Shown one piece after another: positions 32,536 to 43,506 of a stretch of DNA of 64,000 bases. Source of the stretch: Narthecium ossifragum (taxonomy: Eukaryota > Streptophyta > Magnoliopsida > Dioscoreales > Nartheciaceae); contig OY986970.1 in the NCBI GenBank assembly GCA_963920575.1, positions 15,397,588 through 15,461,587 on the forward strand. The letters run 5' to 3'. Below the pieces are notes generated by a model that did not search any database, had not been told where the DNA came from, and was given only the letters and a program-made list of their open reading frames with translations. Both the position numbers and the translations under genes were made by a program. Every line of letters starts with the position of its first letter. The stretch's first letter is position 1.

Positions 32536-34964
32536 TATGAGGACCTGTCCCTCTACCCCTGTGGCTCGCTGTAGACCGCAAGGGCAATTTGGCAAATTGC
32601 GCCTTGTTGGTTTGTTTCACACCCGCGTGTGCACACACCGGCCTTGTTTGTGTTAATGCTTGTTTAGACTGGCTAGGTGGACCCGGGATCGGAAGATCCC
32701 AGCTCGGGCGCGTGGAAGCTTGCCTTTGGGCAGCTGACGACCCTCAAGCGATCGATCGCTCCTTGGAGCGATCGGTCAGACTCGTGAGCGAGTCGATCCG
32801 ACTTGGCGTTGGGATCAACCCGGGGCGCGAGCGATCGATCGCTCCTTAGAGTGACCGATCGGAATCACGTCGGTGGCTTTTCTGCTTCGCGAGGACGGCC
32901 ACCGCTGGCCGTCGCTCTCCCCTGTCAGAGGGGGGGAGGACTTTCCCTCCCCTCCCCTCACTTTTTCCCCCTTCCCCCGGCTTTCCCCTCCCCCTTTCCC
33001 CTCCTTTTCTTCCCCTCCTCTTCCTCCTTCTCCTCCTTTCTTCTTCCTCTTTCTTTCTTCTCCCGAGAGCCCTGTTTTTCCCCTGTTTCCGGCAGCCATC
33101 TTCCTCACCTCCGTTCTCCCTCCTTCGACCATCTTTTTCGGCGTTCTAAGGCTCGTTGGATTCGTGACAACGAGAGAAAGATTCCTGAAGTGGTTTGGAG
33201 GCTTGTTGGTGATCAAATCGCTGGGAATCAGCCGAGGAAAGCGCAGCTAGGTAGGGTTATACCTACTGATATTTATTTCAGGTTTTCTTGAGATCTAGCC
33301 ATTGGATCTTATTGATCCTTGCTTTATTGGATTCCTTATATCTGTTAGAATTACTGATATGAGTTTCATATTATTTGGTTGAGATTTGAGTAGGTTTATT
33401 ACATGATTAAGCTCGGATTTCTGGTTTTCTGCTGTTCTTGAAGAACAGCCGGCTTGCAGCGAGGTTTTCGGCCGGCGTGTACATGATCTTGGCTTTTCAT
33501 AAACATAAGAGTTGTAGATCCATTCGTTAGCTTTCTATTTCATCTTGTTTAGTAATTTTCCGATTTGTCTACAATTTCTTATGAATTGTTTACTGGAGGG
33601 CTGCGTTGCAGCAATTAATGGGTAAGTTAGTTTGATTAACGATTTTGATTAGCGTTTTCCCGTTAATCCAACCGTTGGATGATTATGAATTTTGGATATG
33701 TTGATCCTGGTATATACACCTACTGGTGACAAATTTGGATCTTGAATCCGACGTCGGTGGGATGTCGGATCGACGGGATCAATTAGCCCTAAGTAGAGGT
33801 TTTGGGTGTTTGAATATAATATTATATTTCGGAATATAATATTATATTGTTACTGTTCATTCAGCGGTTTTCGGGGTTGCTTCCCGTTGCAGGAGTTCGC
33901 GGTTGACGGTCGTGGTACCTTCGTAATGCCGGGACCCGCTACGGATCGGCTGGCAGCGGTTGGTAGTACCGCTGCAGCGATCCAGTAGATTTATATGATG
34001 CTTGACATACTGTTGCATGCTTTGCTTCTTATCTGTGTATGTCATAGCATGCATTGTTGATTTATGCATTAGTTGCATTGGTTAGGGCGCGGGTGATCCT
34101 TGGGTCGTCGTCCCGAGGCTGGAAGCTCGGACTTAGCCCCAGGACCGGAATTGGGTGGTTTGGACCCGGTTTGAATTGTAGTGTCCAGTCAAACTTGATG
34201 ATAGGTTTAGATGACTGGTGCACTTGTTGCTTGATGATTGTAGAGGTCGTGTCGGCCTCGAGTCGGATCTAAGGTGTAGCCGGTGTCCGGCGTCCTTAAA
34301 CTCTTGAGTAGAGGAGTTGCCTATTCAGTGGTGTCTTTTCCACCAAACAGTGTTCTGTGTCCTGTTGAGAGTCAGCAGTGTTGTTTCCTGCTACTGAGTG
34401 TGACCCGACATGTGACCAGCCCAGCTGGAAGATCATTATCGGGGCCTCAGGGACACGCGGTGGGGTTATGGAACCCCTATATACACCCAGGTTCTACTTG
34501 AGGGCGACACTATTGCGTTTCCCTCTTCCTTCTGTGTGTCGTAGTGTAGATCCCTACTGAGCTTAGTGCTCACTCCTACCCGGGCTGCGTTTTGCAGGTG
34601 CAGGCGTCAGTTCTTCTTCCTTGGCCCCTACAGGGCAGTTGGTTGGCGGTGCGGCGGCGCCAGGTGAAGTCTGAGAGGTGGTGATCCTTTATAGCTTTTA
34701 TCCTATGTTAGCTAGTCTCCTACGGGAGTAATGTTGTATTTGAACTCCCCCTCTCCGAGGATATGTATATTAAATATTTTTGAGTTCTTAAATTTGTGGT
34801 TCGAGGTTTTGTTAATTATTGTCTTTTAATTGGGGGTTTTTTGATGATTTGCTAAGGAGACCAATAGGTTAGAGGGAACCCTCGCCAACTTTGTTTTCCG
34901 CGTTTTGTAGGTTCCGGTTCGCGTCGCCCGGCCCGGTTGGGCTTTCGCGGGTCGGGGCGCGACA
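32536..34964 (+). mobile_element. Tekay-like solo LTR T7, plus strand
   Basis: Starts TATGAGGACCTGTCCCTC (TG mutated to TA), ends GGGTCGGGGCGCGACA, with the perfect TSD CTTCG (32531-32535 and 34965-34969). Length is 2429 bp. It contains GCGATCGATCGCTCC palindromes (32745-32850), the near-palindrome GCTGTTCTTGAAGAACAGC (33431-33449), two ATATAATATTATAT palindromes (33815-33845), and an open frame (32803-33291) shared with T2 and T4. Confidence 0.95.
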
Positions 34965-34969
34965 CTTCG

Positions 34970-35133
34970 GCCAGAGATCAGACGATAGACATGTTCCCAC
35001 CGCTTCCATACGTACCCAGCAGTTCTGAACTGTGCCTTGGTAGTGGTGGCGCAGTTGCGGAACGAGAGGTGCCGGGCAGTTCCACTGGCACACTGCAGGG
35101 ACCCCAGGTTAGAGAGAGATTGGGCATAGGGCA
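34970..35133 (+). pseudogene. gag piece of host T3 after the capsid domain
   Basis: It continues LR|PEIRR across the T7 insertion, matching WGLRPEIR in the T5 gag, then decays with several stops. It ends at GGGCA, the TSD of E2. Confidence 0.75.
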
Positions 35134-36006
35134 TGTCACACCCCGACCCAGAAAACCCATCCAAGACGAGTCGTGAGGGTTCCTATCACTATTCATCTCC
35201 AATTGGCGCGATACAAAGCGGAAAGACAGATAAATTTAAACAATTTATATTCCAGAGGTAAACTGTAATTCAATTCATAAATACATCAAGTTGTACTGTT
35301 TGAATATCTGATTACAATTTTTATCAAACTCCCCCAAGAGAAAAGATATTATACAAATAATTCCAAAAGTCCTCGAAAGATGTTTACAATTTACAAAACT
35401 GCCAAAGTACAACAATCGTCCTCCGGCAACCTCAAGCACCTCTGGATGTAGTCGCGGCTCCAAAAGCTGATCTCACCGGCTCTACTGCTGAAGAACTGGC
35501 GCCTGCACCTGCAAACGCAGCCCGGGTAGGAGTGAGCGATAAGCTCAGTAGGGTTCTACCCTACGGCACACAAAAGGGAGGAAAACACCAACAGTGATGT
35601 CTCCCCGCTCAAGCCTAAGGAATGCCACGGGGTCCCACGATCCCTATCGACTCCCCAAAGGGATCCTACTCTTCTCAACCGACCACGCTGGGAACATCAA
35701 CCAACACGCTGGGATGAAAAGAACCAGAACTAGTAGGATCACCGTTACCCAGCAGGAAACCACTGCCTGGGGACCATGTCAGGGACATCGACAACCATCC
35801 TTAACACTTAGCCTTGGGAAGACAACACGACCTCTAAACCTCAAAGCAAAGATCACAACCAACTAGCGTACATCCTCAACAACATGAGATTCCAATTAAA
35901 CAGTCATGCCCTAATCCAGACTACCCAGCTGCGGTCCTAAGGCTAGATCCGAGTACCCGAGAGCCTCGGATCGGCGACCAACCCATCGCCCGCCTAACCT
36001 CATATG

Positions 36007-37458
36007 TGATAAGTCACTAATTATTAATAATTACGCCCCTTAAATTACCTTTGTTAGGCCTAGAGTAGGTGTATTTGTTGTCATATTGCTTGATTTCAGG
36101 TTTAAGTAGGATTTGGGAAGAAATACAAGAAATTCGATCAAAAATTATTAAATTCTGCAAAAAGACTGCTTCGTCGACTGTTTGGAAATAAATAACCAGA
36201 ACTTCTACACAATTCCAAATATTCTGAAATTCTGGGAGATGAAAGAAGACTTCAAGAGATACAACTTTCATGTTGGACACTTGGCGATATTCCAGACAGA
36301 TGAATACCAGCTTTGAAGACTATGAAGATATACAGCTGCTGTAATCTGGTCCGTCGATATTCAAAAGAATATTCGCCAAATATTCCACATAAGTCCGAAT
36401 ATTATAATATCTCTGGACAAGACAGAAGGCTTCCTAATCTACATCTTTCATGTTGAGCACATTTCCAAATTCCGGACGGATTGAACCCAGTTGCGACCAG
36501 AATAGGCTGTGATAATTAAACTAGGAAATCCGAGTTGCACTAGAGGTCCAACTCAACTTAGCCATAACCCTAATTCCGGGAATACACCTATAAGAAGGTG
36601 TTGGCTGGCCGAAAATAAACATCTTTTTGACAATCTTTGGAGGAGGAAGAAGAAGAAGGAGAGGATGTAGATGGTGACAGCTTCATATTCCAACCCGATG
36701 GCTTTCATCCAAAAGATGAGTTGCTAGTTATTGTACTTAGGATTATTCATGAAACCCTAGCATAGTTTTCTATCTTCTTTGGTTTGAATCTTGTATTCTT
36801 CTCAAGACATGATCCTTTGAATTTGCTTTTTATTGTTAATAGAGTTGAAGGAACAGAGTTCCCTTGAAGTATTTTCAGTCCTACATGATTTCTGTGATTG
36901 ATTGTAGAGATTTATGAGATGGTTTTCATGAAGTTATTGGTTTGCCTTTGAGATAATCTATGCTACGTGAAGATAAGTCATGCTAAGGTCATTAGGAGTA
37001 AAATAACTTAAGATAATGGTAGGACCGAAGATGATTTATGCCAAACAAAGATAGGTTATGCCGTAGGGAATATAAAACCTTCTTTTAGGGATTCGTGTGA
37101 GCTTGTAGCCATACGATCCATAATGCTTAGAGAAGTGATCAAGATGATAACTATGGAAGATTAAGGGTGAAACTAGGGTGGATTGTGTATTTCCTAAGAC
37201 ATCTTTTTCCATCTGATTAAAACCTTAACATTACTTTTGCGTTCTTAGATAGTCTCAGTTAGATCAATCTATCATTGAAGTGTTTGGTTTAGATCAAGAG
37301 TTTTGAGAATTGATTTTGGTTTTTCTAGTAATTCCCTGTGGTTCGACTCTGGATTTCACCACTAGTCTACTTAGTAGTATTAGGGATTGAACAAGGATAT
37401 AAATTTAAGATTTGATTGAGGTTAGTAACGTTTTAACGACGACGTTTGCGAGCGATCA
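36007..37458 (+). mobile_element. B-family solo LTR B2, inside E2
   Basis: TGATAAGTCACTAATTATTA...GCGAGCGATCA, 1452 bp, flanked by the perfect TSD ATATG (36002-36006 and 37459-37463). This copy defines the termini of the B family. Confidence 0.96.
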
Positions 37459-38019
37459 ATATGCCTCTATGCAATGCTCAGGCACAGATAACGAGATATA
37501 GGCATGCAACAACATGACAATAATCATACAGGGCTAGGCATAGCCTATAACTAGCCAAAGGGGTGAGCATAGCAAAGGCCTCAAATACAGATAATCTATA
37601 CTAACCAAACATTGATTAGAGCCAAACAGTAAATACAGATATACAATAGTCTTCAGTGCTCTCTTGCACCTGACAGACTAAGGTTCCACAGTTACCCGCA
37701 AGTAACTGGCCAACAGTTATACAATAGCCCTCGGCACACGCCGGCAACGGGCTAAGGTTCCACAATTTCGCATTAGCTAGCACTCATAGCTAGCTAACGG
37801 TTAAGCAACAATAAGCATTTAAATATATCATTCAACTAAGTATTTCAATGCACATCCATCCATAAATCCACCAAAAAGACAAACGCCCAATTCCATTCCC
37901 AGTCTCAATAGAAATCCCTCAAAAATCCCATGAAAACAACGTGTATGCTTCCTAACATGATTGTGTATCTATCATGGATGAAAACCAATCAAAGGAAACC
38001 AGCAAACACAGCTCAGTGG

Positions 38020-38400
38020 CCCACGATCGATGCGACGATCGATCCGACGGTCGACTGTGAGGTCGCGGTTGATGCCACCGTCGACCCGATGGTTGATCGT
38101 GGGGCCAATCGAGGGAAAAGCATGAGGGTCACGGTCGATCGGTGCATCGACCGTGGGAGACTCAAAACAGGACAGAGCCTCACGGACGACGCAACGGTCG
38201 ATCGGACAGTCGACCATGAGGCGGAAAGGAAAAGAAGAAGGAACCACGGTCGATCGGGGCATCGATCGTGGGAGACCAAAAACGCGACAGAGCCCGACGG
38301 TCGATACGACGGTCGATCCGACGGTCGACCGTGAGGCCCGAACGAAGCGTATTAACGCTTGATGGTCGATCCACCGATCGACCGTCAGCCCCACGGCACA
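38020..38400 (+). repeat. GGTCGATC array with two ~60-bp modules in E2 LTR
   Basis: About a dozen GGTCGATC/GGTCGACC half-palindromes, often 12-13 bp apart (for example 38298-38335). Full modules start at 38131 and 38246 (ACGGTCGATCGG, GCATCGACCGTG, GACAGAGCC). I see no counterpart in E1, so the array may not be ancestral to the E family. Confidence 0.85.
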
Positions 38401-39220
38401 GTTCCTCAAAATAGTGTTGGAAATCCAATTTCTTGGATTTGAATGATCAAATCTTGTTGGAAGTTGTTGACACTTTGCAAGCATGTGTAAAAGATGATGG
38501 GGAAGCTAATGGTATGATCAAAACATGATTTTGATGGTTAAATCTCAAACCTAGGTCTCAATGGCCGAAAACCGACGAAACGGCGATAATACGGAAATCA
38601 TATGATAAAATACGGAAATCAACTGATAAGAATACTAGAAGCAAGCCATAATACACATGCATTGAACCACATAACATTCTAACATGTATTCCTATAGCGA
38701 AAATACAATAAAACAATCCTAGGAGAACCCGATCACAAGATCGAGGTAGAAACACCTACTTGAACAAGCAGGGCAGCTCCTCCACACATCCCCCAACTCC
38801 GATCGCCGGAATCCGCTTCTCAAAAGCCGCACTCCGAAGCCCTAGCACCGCTGGTTGGAGAGAGAGAGAAAGAGAACGACAGGAGAAGAAGAAAGAAAAG
38901 AGGGAGAAAGGAGGAGAGCTTAAATAGAAAGCTGAAATCGATCACAGCCGTCCGATTCGATCTCTCCCGATCGAGCTCCGATCTTCCGATCGGAAGCGCC
39001 CTTAAGGTTCTACTCAAACACTTACATCAATCCAAGGCCATGTATGTAACGCGGGTGTAAAACCGACCACCAGGGAGCATATTTACCAAAATGCCACTGG
39101 GGTCAAAAAAAGCGATGCGATCAACCGATCGCATCCCAAGGCCAACCGGGCCAAACCACAAACAAGACCCTCGACCTAATGCGGTCGGACCAGGTTGGAG
39201 GTACGGGTCCTCACAGGGCA

Positions 39221-40003
39221 GCAGCGCCGCCTGCGACCCTTCTTGTAGCAGTTGCAGCACCCACAGCAGTTTCAGCCGCAGTTGTCGAGTTCAGCGGGCC
39301 AGTTTCTCCTGACGGCCGGGCCGTCTGGGCAGGCTCTGTCCGGGGGAGGCCAGGGACAGTAGCCAGATGGCGTGTCAGTCATGTGCTTGGAAGGGGAGTA
39401 GTGGTAGGCACGGATCAGACGCTGGACCGAGTCACTCCAGAGGTTGAGGTGGCCATCTAGGGCGTATGTTTGCCCTCCCAGCGCGTGGGTAGCAGGGCAC
39501 CGTTCAGCTGTACCAGCCGCCACCGCAGTACCAGCAGGCTGTAGCAGAGCCATCTGTACTCTGAGGTATCTTTCAGCTTTCTAGTTCTCTAGTAGATGTG
39601 ATGATAGATTCCGGGGCGTGTCATTCCTATATTGCTAGAATGTGTGTGGCATCGCTAGGATTAGAGATGAGTTAGCTAGGGGTGGAACAGTCAGTAGACA
39701 CATCGATCGGCGGGGCAGCCAGGGTAGACGGGGTCTGTCGATCTTGTTCCTTGGAGGTTAGAGGCCTCCTTGTCTGTCTAGACCTTCGAGTGCTAGACAT
39801 GACCGGTTTTTGATGTCATACTCGGTATGGACTGGTTAGCAGCATACTGAGCCATCATCGACTGTGGTTCGCCGGAGGGTGGTCGCTTGGACGCTCGACG
39901 GGACATAGTTTGTGTTGTTGGGGGATCGGTTCTCAGCCGATTCCTTTGCTTGGGGTGTGGGAAGGCATGGCGGCAAGCTATCAGCCTTGCTGGCCAGCCT
40001 GTC
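39221..40003 (+). pseudogene. gag end and retropepsin (protease) of host T3
   Basis: After a Ser/Ala/Pro-rich gag tail, the aspartic protease is recognisable: MIDSGACHSYIA (catalytic DSG at 39607-39615) and later the flap/C-lobe motif DVILGMDWLAAY (about 39811-39845). Frameshifts and stops (for example TAG at about 39675) make it non-functional. The protease would cut the Gag-Pol polyprotein. The zinc knuckle expected before it is not clear here. It is interrupted at 40004 by T8 with TSD CTGTC. Confidence 0.83.
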
Positions 40004-42211
40004 TGTGAGGACCTATCCCTCTACTCCTGGGTCGACCGACTGGGTCAGACCCGTGGCTCGTTTGATTGTTTCGCGTCGAGCGCGCGATTTGGTGGATAGT
40101 ATTGTTTCTTGGACCACAAGGGCAATTTGGTAATTTGCTTCGTGTCGGTTTGTTTCACACCCGTGTGATCCACACACTGCTCCTTTGTTTGATTTATGTG
40201 TTTACTAGAACCCTAGGCGGGCTGGGGATCGAAAGATCCAAGCTCGGGCGCGCAGAAGCCTGTTTTTAGGCAACTGGCTCAGAGTACAGATGTGTCCAAA
40301 TAAGGATGCGAACCAACTTAACCCGGCCTATCTGACCGATTAGCTCCTGGAGCGATCGATCGGACTCGAGCCTATAAGTAGCCCGCGACCTTCACCTGTT
40401 TTTCCGGTTTGCTTTCCGTCTTCTTCTTCCCCTCCGTTCTCTCTCCTCCGGCCATCGTTTTGGGTGCTTGAAGACTTGTTGGACTCGTGGTAGCGATCGG
40501 AAGATCCTTGGCTTGGTTAGAAGCCGGCTTGGTGGCCATACCACGGGGAATCAGTTGAGGAGTGAGCTTCTGGTAGATTTCTACCTATTTGGGTTAATAA
40601 GGGGGTTTTCTCTAGATCTAGCCGGTAGATCTAAGTGTTCTTAGTGTTTTTGGATGCCTCTTGCTTAGCTTAATTACTGATCTGAGTTTAATAAGATTTG
40701 ATTGAGTTTTTAGTAGGTGTTTAACTTGTTGAAACTCGGATTTTCCCGGTTTCTCTGTTCTTGAAGAACAGCCGGTTTACGGTGTATTTTCCGGTGTGTG
40801 CGTGCCTTATTTGGACTTATAATGGACATAAGAGTTGTATATCTTTCAATCTACTCTCAGATCCAACTAGTTTCATAATTTTCTGATTTTCGTATGATTT
40901 TCTATGATTTTCGTACAGATGGTTTGCGTTGCAGCAATTAAAGGTAATTAGTGAGATTAGTGATTTTGATTAGTGCTTTTCGGGTAATCTAGCCGTTTGA
41001 TGTTTTCCAATTTTTGATATATAGATCCCAGCATGTTTATCTGCAGGTGTCTAAGTTGGATCTTGAATCCGACGTTGTTTGGACGCCGGATCGACGAGAT
41101 AACTTAGCCCCGAATTAGAGGATCTTGGTGTTTTTAATAATATTATATGTACTAAACATATAATATTATTTTATATGTTTATCTGAGTTTTCGGGGTTAC
41201 TTCCTATTGCAGGGGTCCACGGTTGACGGTCACGGTACCGTCGTAATGACGGGACCCGCTGCGGATTGGCTGGCAGCGGTTGGTAGTACCGCTGCAGCGA
41301 TCCAATCAGACTTGTGTGTTGCTTTTATCATACTGTTGCATGCCTATCTCTTGCCTGCGTATGATCATAACATACATTCTGTTCCGCATTAGATGCATAA
41401 GGATAGGGCGTGGGCGATGGGTCGATCTCCGATTCGAGGCTTTTGGGTAGCTCGGATTTAGCTCTAGGACCGTGGCGGGTAGCAAGGTCCAGGTTGGATT
41501 GTAGTATTCAGTTGATATCGATGATAGGCCTAGATGACTCGAATACATGTTGATCGATGATTTAGAGGTCGTGTCAGCTTAGAGCCGGGTGCTGAGGTGC
41601 AGCTGGTGTCCGGTGACCCATGTCTCTTGAGTAGAGGGTTTGCCTACTTAGCAGGTTGGACTCCCGTCTGCAGTGCTCACTTCGTCCTGCTGTGAGACAA
41701 CAGTGTTGTTTTCTTGCTCATTTGGATACGCGATGGGGGTTATGGGACCCTTGTGTTCACCCAAGCCTTGCTTGAGGGTGACACTGTTGAGTTCCTTCCT
41801 TTCTGTGTGTCGTAGTGTAGAACCCAACTAAGCTTTATGCTCACTCCTACCCGGGTTGTGTTTTGCAGGTGCAGGCGTAAGCTCTTCTTCGGTGGCCCAT
41901 GCCGGGCAGGTGTTTGGTGGCGCGGCGACGTCTGGTAGTGCTTGAGGAGCGGTGATAGTCTTCTACATCCTTTTTTTTAGATAGTCTCCTACGGGAGTAT
42001 CTTGTACAAATGTAAACCCTTTTGAGGATTTGAATATTATATTATATTTCTTTGAGGTTGCTAATCTTTGTTTTAATAAGGTTACTTTTGAATTGTTTAG
42101 GGAGACCAGTAGGTTAGAGGGAACCCCTTGTTAAATTTTTTTTCCCGCATTAGTTAGGTTCCGGTTCGCGTCGCCCGACCCAGTTGGGCCTTCGCGGGTC
42201 GGGGCGCGACA
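40004..42211 (+). mobile_element. Tekay-like solo LTR T8, plus strand
   Basis: TGTGAGGACCTATCCCTC...GGGTCGGGGCGCGACA, 2208 bp, with the perfect TSD CTGTC (39999-40003 and 42212-42216). GCGATCGATCGG (about 40352) sits 8 bp before a TATA-like CCTATAAGTA (40371-40380). It carries the CTGTTCTTGAAGAACAG near-palindrome at 40755 and AT palindromes near 41138-41172. Confidence 0.95.
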
Positions 42212-42216
42212 CTGTC

Positions 42217-42409
42217 CCTGTTTGGTTCTCAGGGAGTGCAGCAAAGCAGTTTTCCAGGATCACACCGATCTCTCTCCCAACTTTCAGGATGGCACCAGCA
42301 GAGCAGAGCGAGTTGAGGACTCAGTTGGACGAGCTGACGAGCAGAGGCTTCATCCGTCTCAGCATGTCTCCCTAGGGGGCGCCAGTGTTGTTCGCAAAGA
42401 AGAAGGATG
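42217..42409 (+). pseudogene. Start of reverse transcriptase of host T3
   Basis: The frame MAPAEQSELRTQLDEL, then SRGFIR, SMSP, GAPVLFAKKKD is the N-terminal finger region of gypsy RT. A TAG replaces the Trp normally before GAPVLF. It is cut by the D1 element at 42410. Confidence 0.88.
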
Positions 42410-42518
42410 TGTTGATCCTAACCTTGTTTTGATGATGCCAATATACATTAAATGATAAAATATATGTTTAATATTTAATTGGAAGTCTTAAATTCAATAT
42501 TTGATGATTTATTGTACT

Positions 42519-42960
42519 GACGGTCGATGCATGGATCGACCGTGGGAATGCGACGGTCGATCCATGGATCGACTGCGGGGTTGCATGTTGGATGCACCAT
42601 ACTTGACAAAATGAAATGTTGGCTCGCGGTCGATCGGAGCATCGACCCTGGGAAGCCATTTTGTTGACAGAGCCTCACGGTCGATACGATGGTCGATGAA
42701 CAGATCGACCGTGGTAGTTTGGATTTTGTGGTTTTAAATGTTGTAGGCTCATGGACGATGCGATGGTCGACCGTGAAGTACGATGGTGAAAAGTGAAGAA
42801 GCGACCGTTGATCAGAGTATCGACCCTGGGAAGCTTATTTGACAACAGAGCCTGACGGTCGGTACGGCGGTCGATGGGTGGATTAGCACTACAAAAAGGC
42901 TGAGTTTTTGTACATGACAGTCGATGTCACGGACGATGCATGGATCGACCGCCAACAACG
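42519..42960 (+). repeat. GGTCGATC array with two ~60-bp modules in D1 U3
   Basis: ACGGTCGATGCATGGATCGACCG-type long palindromes occur near 42520 and 42552. Two full modules start at 42626 and 42802 (ATCGACCCTGGGAAGC, T-rich spacer, ACAGAGCCTSACGG). The array ends about 75 bp before the TATA-like box. Confidence 0.88.
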
Positions 42961-43035
42961 CGCTGAGTAAAAAACTGGTCGTTGAAGAGTGACAGGGAGC
43001 CGTTGGAGGTTCTTTTTGAGCTGGATGAAGGCCAG

Positions 43036-43045
43036 ATATAAGTAG
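43036..43045 (+). promoter_or_regulatory. TATA-like box of D1 LTR
   Basis: ATATAAGTAG. D2 keeps a related CAAGTATAAG on its own strand (59581-59590). Confidence 0.55.
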
Positions 43046-43506
43046 TTCTTTGTTGTAAACGTGCTAAGATTATTATTGATATTATTGAGATCATTTGAGC
43101 AAGTCTAAGCAAGATTTTACTACTCATTCCCTTTTAGAGCTACAACCTTTGTTAATCTTCTTCGAGAGTGAAGAAGTACTTTGAGAGTAATCCAACAGCT
43201 GTTGGCTGTGATTCTAAGGTCACGAAGCACCGGGAAGCTTGAAGGAAAAGCTTGTAAAGATTTGCAAGTAGTGGAACTTCAAGGAGGACCTTGAGAGAAG
43301 TGGATATAGACCAAGAGTTGGGTCGAACCACTATAAAAATTGGTGCTATCTCTCTAACCCTTCTTTCATTTAATTCTTGTATGCTAATCTATTTTAGTTT
43401 CATCTCATCTACAATTATTTAAGGTGTTCGATCTCTCCTACATGATTTTTCCATTAATCTAGGTTTTCGAGAAGGGTCCAATTCACCCCCCCTCTTGGAC
43501 CTTCAA

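Larger units (their letters stand above)
35134..39215 (-). mobile_element. E-family solo LTR E2 (minus) with nested B2
   Basis: Left end TGTCACACCCCGACCCAG, right end GTACGGGTCCTCACA, flanked by the perfect TSD GGGCA (35129-35133 and 39216-39220). Without the B2 insertion it is about 2.6 kb. It holds a GGTCGATC array (38020-38400) with two copies of the ~60-bp module. Weaker GATC palindromes (38937-39000) lie next to a TATA-like CTATTTAAGC on the minus strand near 38920. Confidence 0.94.
16902..42409 (+). mobile_element. Host Tekay-like element (T3) split into seven coding pieces by nested insertions
   Basis: A plus-strand chromovirus can be followed across 25 kb: LTR remnant (16902-17566), PBS (17569), gag start (17771-17835), gag pieces at 27011-27048, 29693-29836, 32139-32535 and 34970-35133, gag end plus protease at 39221-40003, and RT start at 42217-42409. 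When the insertions and one TSD copy of each are removed, the pieces read on in one orientation and in gag-PR-RT order. At 29832/32134, 32531/34965, 35129/39216 and 39999/42212 perfect 5-bp TSDs flank the inserts. The element's own downstream pol and 3' LTR are not in the window. Confidence 0.88.
42410..43505 (+). mobile_element. 5' LTR of SIRE-like copia element D1
   Basis: Starts TGTTGATCCTAACC, ends CCCCCTCTTGGACCTTCA, followed by the PBS. Length is 1096 bp. The reverse of both ends appears in D2 (59123-60085), confirming them. U3 holds a GGTCGATC array (42519-42960). An ATATAAGTAG TATA-like box lies at 43036-43045. Confidence 0.92.

Noticed and set aside
37930..38484. Overlapping frames at 37930-38484 as proteins
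   Set aside because: GGTCGATC repeats contain few stops in any frame; the chains are mere Asp/Arg/Val/Ser repeats read from the palindrome array.
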